Assembly (NCBI GenBank): GCA_019693395.1
Contig: JAAMXP010001461.1
Span: 1-30,204, forward strand
Direction of reading: 5' to 3'
Source of the DNA: Ettlia oleoabundans
Taxonomy: Eukaryota; Chlorophyta; Chlorophyceae; Chlamydomonadales
DNA length: 30,204 bases
A model generated the notes under the pieces. It did not search any database. It was given only the letters and a program-made list of their open reading frames with translations, and was not told where the DNA came from. Shown piece by piece: positions 23,301 through 30,204 of this stretch (the stretch's first letter is position 1; each line of letters opens with the position of its first letter). The translations under genes and the position numbers were made by a program.

Positions 23301-26300
23301 AACAGGTCGCACACAAAGCAGCAGCAGAGTCCAAGCGCAAGGTGGGGGTTGTTCCGCATTGTCATTTTGTCACACGCCATCGCATCATCAGGGTGCTGTC
23401 AGCTGTGGCTGCACAACAGCCCGGCATAAATGAGCAGCGAGTGTTCAGGATGCCTGTGACCGCTTACATTTCCAGCGCTGATAAGCAGTTCTGCTGGTGA
23501 ACACTATCAATCTTGCAGATTGAGGAGGAGGCTGCTGCCAAGCAGAAGGCTGAAGAGGAAGCAGCTGCAGCCGCCAAACAGGCTGCCGCCAGGGAGGCGG
23601 CGGCCAAGGAGGCAGCAGCCAAGGAGGCAGCTGCAAAGGAGGCAGCAGCAAAGGAGGCAGCAGTGGCAGAGAAGAAGGCTGATGAAGATGCTGCTGCCGC
23701 CGCTGCGAAGTCGAAGGTTGAAGAGCAGCAGCCAGCGCCAGCTGAAGCTGAAGCCGCTTCTGCGGAGCCCGCCACTGAAGGCAATGGCAGCCTGCCTGCT
23801 GCAGAGCCTGTAGAGCAGCAGGACAAGGCAGCTGCCCTGCCAGCGAGCGTGGAGGTGCCACAGAGGGCAGCACAGATCAGTCCCTTCAGCTCCTCCACTG
23901 TCGAGGAGGGTGAACTTCCCTCAGAGGAGCAGCAGCAGGCGGAGGAAGACGCCGAGCCCCCCACAGGTGGGTAGCACAGCTGCAGCAGTGAAGGGGTTGA
24001 GTGATAGGCAGGTAGCCAGCTGATGTGCGCAATTGCATGTTTCCCAGCTCGACTTTTGCTATGGTTTTCTTTGCCATGGTTCTCTGAGCACTGTGTCTGG
24101 TGCCATTCAAGCACTTAAAGTTTCAGTCTGATGGCTTGCTTTGTTGGGCACCGCAGACAGGTTGCTGTCCCATCATCATCACCCTGCGCTTGCTGCTTGG
24201 TACCGCCGTAATGCAGGGTTTGAGCATGACAAGAGCGGGCGCAAGCGCTATGGCCGCGACTTCCTCTTCTACTACGGCAACAAGTGCACGGGTGGGTAAA
24301 TGCACGGCGTGTAACGGAATGTGGCCAGTGAGCTGGCTTTTGGGATATGAGCATGCTGCTGGTGTCTACTGTACCAGTTGCAGTGTGGTGATAGGCCTCT
24401 TTTCTACCTTTCCTGCCTGTGCAGCTGTGCCTAAGGGAATTGAGGCTGAGACCTTCAAACAGCTGTCGCGGGAAAACATGCCGCCAGGGCCCCCTATGAT
24501 GGGCATGGCCAGCCGTGGCCCGCGCGGTGGCGGCGGCGGTGGCTTTGGCGGCGATGAGCGCTGGCAGAGCGGGCGCATGCCGTCTGGTGAGCCAGTTGAT
24601 TTCCAGGGTTGACATCTACCTTGCCCTGGTTTACCCAATGGGGGTGCCTTAGTCTGCTGATACTGTGGGTGGCGCCTGTTGCTGCCTCAGGCGTGTTGTT
24701 CTTTCAACGTAATGCGCCGTGATGATAGCAGCATGCCAAGCTTTGGATTGACCATCAAGAGCTGCACACCCGCTGCTCCCGCATTTGCTGTTGGGGCCCT
24801 GCTGCTCACTGGCTGCTGTTGCTCTGTGCAGGTCCCGTGCCTGGCCCTCCTGGCATGCGTGGTGACCCACGCATGATGGGCCGCCAGCAGTCAGGGCGCC
24901 ACAGGGGAGGTGAGCAATGGCTGTAGGGGGAACAATGCTGCATGGAAGCATAGTATCTTTGCCTCGGGAGCAAACCATGAACGTCCTCTTCAGCCAGCCA
25001 CGGCCTGCCGCAGCATTTTGCGCCCACTGTGCCCTCGTACTGCTGACGCATTGCTGCTGGGTTACCGCCGTGCCATGCAGGAGTAGAGGCTGACCAATGG
25101 GAGCGCGGCAAGCCATTGCCGCCCATGCCCAACATGCAGCAGTATGATGGCCGGCGCGGTGGGCCGCCACCAGGCATGCGTATGCCCAGCGGGCCTGTCC
25201 CACATCTGCACAAGACAGAGAGTGCTTACAAGGTGCGGATGCTGACCCCACCGGTGCCGCAACGGCCTGGGTGTCAGCGTAGGAAAATCACCATGGCAAG
25301 GAGAAGCAGTACGCATACTCAGGGAGATTTTGTTGCTCGGGCGCCAGCCTCATAGGGCCCCCTTGCTTGTCCAAACGCTCCTCCTGCCCCTGTTGCATGC
25401 CTGCATTGTAAGTACTGCTGTTATTCTCATTGCCGCGGCTGTGAACTGCAGGTGGGCGCCACCCTCACTGACGACCCCGCTGAGGAGCAGGCCCAGAAGC
25501 GGCTCAAGTCGCTGCTCAATAAGATCACTAAGGACAATTTCGCTAAAATTACAGCCCAGGTAGGTATCGTGGAACACAGCAGGTTGGGGAGCCTGCCTGT
25601 CTGTTGGTATCTCTGGCTGGAAGCTGTGTTGCCCCACTCAGAGTGTGCCTCCTGGTTCCTGCCCTGCCTGCCCTGCTTTTGCCCAGATTGTGGAGGTGAT
25701 TAACGAGCGCAAGCTGGCAAAGACTTTGAGCGGCTTCATCAACCAGATCTTCGACAAAGCCCTCACAGAGCCGCACTTTGCAGAGCTCTATGCGGACCTG
25801 GTGGCAGCGTGAGTATCATGCTGTGACGCGCTGCGTTCTATGCTAGGTTGTCCCATGTCGGGCTTTATGCGGTCTGCGGCACTCGAAGGTACTTCTAAGT
25901 GTGGTGACAGTGTGAGAGCTGCCTGCCATGATAGCAACGAACTGATATTTGTGCAGCCTTTTTAAGCAGATCTCCCTCGGCATGCCAGCAAGTGCATATC
26001 TGTTCTAAGCTGCGGCTGCTCTGCTCACGAACTGCTCGTTGTTGAATCCTATGCTTGCCTGCAGACTGAACCCTGAGCTGCCCAAGCTCAAGGATGAGGA
26101 GGGCAATGACGTGCAGTTCCGCCGCACGCTGTTGAACAAGTGCCAGGAAGAGTTTGAGGCAGGAGCCACCGCCATGAAGGCTGTGAGCGAGCGCGAGAAG
26201 CTCGCCAGGGAGTCGGGTGCAGCGCCGCTGCAGGAGGGGCAGGTGCGATATGCTTCAAGTCCCAAGCAGGGATGGGAGAACAGTGCAGGATGTGGAATAG

Positions 26301-29300
26301 GAATGCTGGAATCACTGGCATAACTATGTACCCAGGCTTTGAACACAAAAACAAACCGGGTGTGCCAGTTGGACAAATAGGTGATCAACTTCACCCCTCT
26401 TTGGTGCTGCTGCGCTATTGACGGCACATCCTTGGCTGCAGGAGGAGGAGAAGGAGGAGGAGGAGGAAGAGGAGAAGGAGGAGGCCGCTGCCGAAGAGGG
26501 CGAGGTCAAAGATGAGGCCAGGGCGAAACACGATGCGGGTGTGTTAGGCTGGGTCAGTAATGCATATTGGCATGTCAGTTGGTCGGAAATTTTGATACAT
26601 CATACAGCCATATGCAACATGGGCAGCTCTGTGGTAGCCTGGGCACCTATTTGTGTGTCACACACAGCAATTTACCCCCAACCCACGCACGCACGCGCAC
26701 GTACCGCACATATAAGCGTCAACCCCTCCTCCATTGACGCACGCACATACTTTTGGCTTGTAGAGGTGGCAGCGAAGAAGGCTGAGCTGGCTGCGCGCAA
26801 GGAGGAGCGGAAGAAGGCGATGGCGGAGCTGCAGGCCCGCAAGCGCATGCTGGGCAACATTGTATTTGTCGGCCAGCTCTTCAAGTGAGTGGCACCCGAC
26901 GCACGCCCACAGCATAGCTTTCCATTGTGCATCCCGCATTGCCCAGCAGAGCCTTCTTCTGAGTTACGTCGACGAGGCTGTGCCTTATGGCACGCCACTT
27001 TGCTTCGCAATCTGACCATGGGGCCTGCTTGGCTCTGCCTGTCCTGCCACCACTGCGTCCCCGCTGCAGAAAGGGCGTGCTGACAGAGACGGTGATGCAC
27101 ACCTGCATCAAGCAGCTTTTGGAGGAGGTGGAGAACCCCAAGCCTGAGGATGTGGAGTGCATGTGCAAGCTGCTGTCTACGGTGGGCGGCCTCTTGGACT
27201 CCTCTACCAAGCCTGTCAAGGGCGGCGCCCCTAATGCTAAGCAAGTCAGCACGAAGGTGGGCGCAGCTGTTGCCTGAAGCAAAAGCTGGCTTCATGCGCA
27301 GCCTGCCTGTCTATGGTGGAGTCCTGTGTCGCTGCATTGTCATGCCAGCCTGCCAGATCGCCTAGCCTAACTGTCACGAGCTTTACGTTTGGGCTGTGGG
27401 CATTTGTCGGTGCACGCGTATGGCTGAGCGTTTCGAGTGCGGGTCGTGACATATTTGCTGCCGTTTCGGCTGGTATCCAGCCTTGCACCTGCTGTGGCTT
27501 CCAGCCTTGGATGTCAAGGTGGTGGCGGTGGTTATGCATGTTGCAAATGTGTGGTGCAGGAGGTGATGAACGTTTACTTCAACCGCATTGAGACGCTGGC
27601 TCGCAATGAGGCGCTGGACAGCCGCCACCGCTTCATGCTCATGGACCTCATAGACCAGCGCAGGAATCGGTGGAGGCTGCGCAAGGAGGTGCGGCGCTTT
27701 GCACCAAGGGTTAGAGTGGCAGAACTAGAGTGTATGGCTTTACAGCCAGAGGAACAGCTTGAGCATAAATCCTGGCTTTCATGGCTTACTTGTTGCAAGC
27801 TTGGTTACTCGCTGTCTCGCTTGGGGTTGACGCAGTCAGCTGCAGCTCTTGCAACATAACACTCGCCCAATTTTTTAATCACGCAGGCTGAGGGTCCCAA
27901 GACGATCGAGGAGATCCACCGTGAGGAGGCCCTGAAACGCAGCCGTTCAGCCATGCTGGACCGACAGCAGTCGAGTCGCGGCGACTCATTCCGAGGAGGG
28001 CCACGTGGCGGGGCCCCCCCTGGGTGCGTGCCGCGCACATGCAGCTCTGCTCGGCTCTTGCTGCTTCTTGTGAGCGACTTGTTGCGTCAGTGCAGGCTTG
28101 GTGCCTGAGTGGCCGTTCTTTGGTATCTTGGGCTTGTCCGGATAGCAAGAACCGTGACTTAACTGTTCAGCCACCCACCTGTATGTGCATGCAGGCGGCC
28201 TCCATTTGACAACCGGGTAGATGCCCCCATCCGCGCCATGAACCGTGTTGGGTCCAACGACTTCATGGGCCCAGGAGGACAGCAGAGCCTCCGCCCAGGA
28301 GGCAGGCCTGGACCGCAACGTGGCGCCGACAGGTGTGCCTGGTGCAGTCTCCTGGCTGCTTGCTGCACAGCTACAGCTCAGGCTGTGCTGCCATCATCCC
28401 ATTGCTTCTTGCTGGTGCCATTGCGCTTGGGACAATTGCAACGATACAGCTAGTCGTGGCACGCAGGCATTGTCAGGGTGGGGCGCTGTCTTGCCATAGC
28501 GTCACATCCTTGGGTTGCTTTGCAAGAATAAAACCATGGCACATGGCACGCAGGCAGCCTGCCTCATAGGCTGACCTGTGACTTTACCGTGCAGGGACAT
28601 TCATTCATGCATCTTGGGACTGCAAATCAATCGCAGCTTGCACCTTTGGGAACAGGCTGGGATGGTTAAATGCGCGTTACCCAAGTTTGCCGCCCTTGAC
28701 ATCGAGCGTGCTGCTGCTTTTCATCCTTTCACAGGCCAGGATCCGCAGCTGGACCCCCAGAGCGGCAGCCGTCAGCGCGGCAGCCTGGACCGCCGGCGCC
28801 GCCTGCCCGAGGGGAACGTGCCCCAGAGCCCGCTGCCGCCTCCACGGCAGAGCCACCGGCAGCCCCAGAGCGCGCTGCACCTGCTGCCGGCGAGCTGTCT
28901 GCGGATCAAGTCCAGAGCAAGGTCAAGGCGCTGCTGGCGGAGCTGTACAACGCCAACGACCTCAAGGAAGGGCTCATCTGCGTCAAGTGAGCACAGGGTT
29001 TGCCGTTGTAATGGAGTGTAGCAATAAACCACAGCAACAGAGCAGAGTGTTTGTTGGGCAGAGAGGCAAGTGGGGCACGTGTGTGGTGGGCGGTCAATTA
29101 GCTGGGCGAATGGAGTGGATGAATACTTGTTTGGCAAGGAGGGGCAGCCAAGACGCTTGTAGGGCACCTTTTTACAGCAGCAGCACCATGTACCCGCTCA
29201 TGTACCGTCAACCACACTCTGCATTTCCAGGGAGCTTGTGGATCAGAGTGCGGACACGGCGTTGCTGTTTGAGGTCATGTTGACCACAAGCCTGGAGAGC

Positions 29301-30204
29301 AAGGGCACCAACTGGGAGGCACTGGCTGCCCTGTTTAGCAGCTGCGTGCAGGAAGGCGTGCTGCAGGTGAGGGAGGGGGACGGGTTGGGGTCGGAGCAAG
29401 GTGCAGTGCAGTGCTTGCGCAGGCTGGCAGGCAGCCATGCACACGTCGGTGAGCGTCTTGCAAGGCCGCACATATTGCTGGCAGGCTGCACTTGCGTGCC
29501 AGGTTGCCTTTCTGTACTTCAACATTCGTATCTTTTCTGTGCCCAGTGAATGGTTTTGCACATCCATGGCCACCCGCCTGGTTGCTGCAGAGCGCCGACT
29601 TGGAGCGCGGGGCGCGGCAGCTGTTAGACAACCTGGATGACCTATCGGTGGATGTTCCCAAGGCGCCGTTGCAGGTGGAGCAGTTGACAATGCATGATGC
29701 TTGGCCTCCACCTATGCAACTTTAGTTAGTTACTGTACATGCGTTTGACGTTGCACCCTGTTGAACGTCCATTGCTTAATGCATGCAAGGGCCATATAGG
29801 CATCAACATCCGCTTGCATGTGGGTGAGTCTGCTGTGCAGGTGGGCGTCGTCCTGGGCGAATTGGTGGCCGTGGGTGGCTGTGACCTGAAAGTGCTCGCC
29901 GAGCACATCCGCACCGCCGATGCAAACCCAGATGAAATCCAGGTATGGCAGTAAATATACTACCTTTGATATATGGTTTATTGACGCCTGTGTTTGCCCT
30001 CTTGTAATGGCCCTGTGGCATTGTTTGTTTCCTGCAACCCTTGTGTTTTGCATATATTATCAACCATTAGTAGTAGTTGATGTGTGCGACTGTCATGCAG
30101 GAGGGTGAAGACACGATGCTGGTTGGGGGCGGGGGTGCTGCCAAAACAGTGGCCAGCTTGCTGCAGAAGCTGGCAGAGCTCAAGGGCGAGGAGGCAGCAC
30201 GGCA
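20350..30204 (+). CDS. EIF4G: Translation initiation factor eIF4G (3' end beyond window)
   Basis: eIF4G is the cytoplasmic scaffold joining eIF4E, eIF4A and eIF3 in cap-dependent initiation. Twenty-seven exons are placed, at least 1,581 codons. Exons 4-27 are firm: 21116-21597, 21781-21897, 22090-22275, 22486-23076, 23246-23341, 23519-23966, 24217-24291, 24425-24586, 24832-24909, 25081-25232, 25452-25559, 25687-25808, 26065-26242, 26442-26538, 26764-26884, 27070-27256, 27560-27688, 27887-28023, 28195-28332, 28735-28986, 29231-29366, 29591-29674, 29841-29942 and 30101 onward. The N-terminal exons (20350-20420, 20505-20560, about 20649-20984) are tentative. The eIF4E-binding motif YGRDFLF (YxxxxL-hydrophobic) is near residue 806. 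MIF4G (about 950-1264) contains LLNKITKDNFAKI, FVGQLFKKGVLTETVMH and LDSRHRFMLMDLIDQR, with an acidic Glu/Lys insert. MA3 starts near 1405 (ELSADQVQSKVKALLAELYN) and is cut by the window end. Ala/Pro/Gln-rich and RGG-like tracts fill the rest. Confidence 0.93.
23583..23667 (+). repeat. In-frame EAAAK-type repeat within eIF4G exon 9
   Basis: The DNA repeats a GAGGCAGCAGCCAAG-like 15-bp unit about five times, coding REAAAKEAAAKEAAAKEAAA and beyond. Each unit encodes Glu-Ala-Ala-Ala-Lys, which forms a rigid salt-bridged helix. Synonymous differences between units show it is not a fresh slippage product. Confidence 0.85.
24217..24291 (+). other. Symmetric 75-nt exon carrying the eIF4E-binding motif
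   Basis: Exon 10 of eIF4G is flanked by two phase-1 introns and is 75 nt long, so it can be skipped without a frameshift. It contains the entire YGRDFLF eIF4E-binding motif. The acceptor is AATGCAG and the donor is G|GTGGGT. Confidence 0.7.
26442..26483 (+). repeat. GAG/AAG triplet tract in eIF4G
   Basis: A purine-only run of GAG, GAA and AAG codons encodes the acidic insert EEEKEEEEEEEKEE inside the MIF4G domain. Plant eIF4G has a shorter Glu-rich insert at the same place. The tract could vary in length. Confidence 0.8.

Noticed and set aside
23464..24114. Minus-strand 216-codon Ser/Ala-rich frame
   Set aside because: It is the antisense of the EAAAK/Glu-Ala-rich eIF4G exon 9, and low-complexity sequence is open in several frames.

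Overview
The window looks like nuclear DNA of a green alga (Chlorophyta, probably a Trebouxiophyceae-type coccoid such as Chlorella or Coccomyxa relatives; the genus is inference). It is GC-rich and extremely intron-dense, with about 75 introns that can be placed by reading frame. TGTAA-type polyadenylation motifs follow several genes. The recognisable proteins are plant or algal in type: a plastid TerC, an organellar APS kinase, and an eIF4G with a plant-like MIF4G domain. There are no bacterial operons, CRISPR arrays, insertion sequences or tRNA/rRNA genes.

Layout from left to right: (1) 156-724 (-), a small four-exon gene of unknown function. (2) 912-1494 (+), a weakly supported small gene, followed by a 17-bp tandem repeat at 1561-1620. 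(3) 2231-7045 or further (-), a 15-exon protein with three quasi-RRMs of the hnRNP H/F-ESRP type. (4) 7723-8883 (-), an unknown protein with a likely organelle transit peptide and a hydrophobic core. (5) 9163-11238 (+), adenylylsulfate kinase. (6) 11604-14903 (-), the transcription elongation/histone chaperone factor IWS1 (Spn1). (7) 15334-16761 (+), the tri-snRNP zinc-finger protein Snu23/ZMAT2. (8) 17347-19989 (-), a plastid TerC membrane protein. (9) 20350 to beyond the right edge (+), eIF4G, cut off inside its MA3 domain.

From gene 4 onward the genes alternate in strand. There are three close divergent pairs (4/5, 6/7 and 8/9, with 279, 430 and 360 bp between start codons) and two convergent pairs (5/6 and 7/8). 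The divergent pairs probably use bidirectional promoters. Five of the nine genes act in gene expression (hnRNP-like, IWS1, Snu23, eIF4G) or plastid biogenesis (TerC), but nothing shows that they form one pathway.

The most notable signals are these. Four introns need a GC donor rather than GT to keep the reading frame. The hnRNP-like gene has an unbroken run of phase-0 introns, and its His-rich tail resembles nuclear-speckle targeting tracts. In eIF4G, the only eIF4E-binding motif seen lies in its own 75-nt symmetric exon, and the same gene carries EAAAK-type helix repeats and a duplicated exon end. Exon boundaries were derived by hand from frame continuity and splice consensus. The phases of the seven main gene models sum to whole proteins, but the 5' ends of the hnRNP-like and eIF4G genes are tentative.
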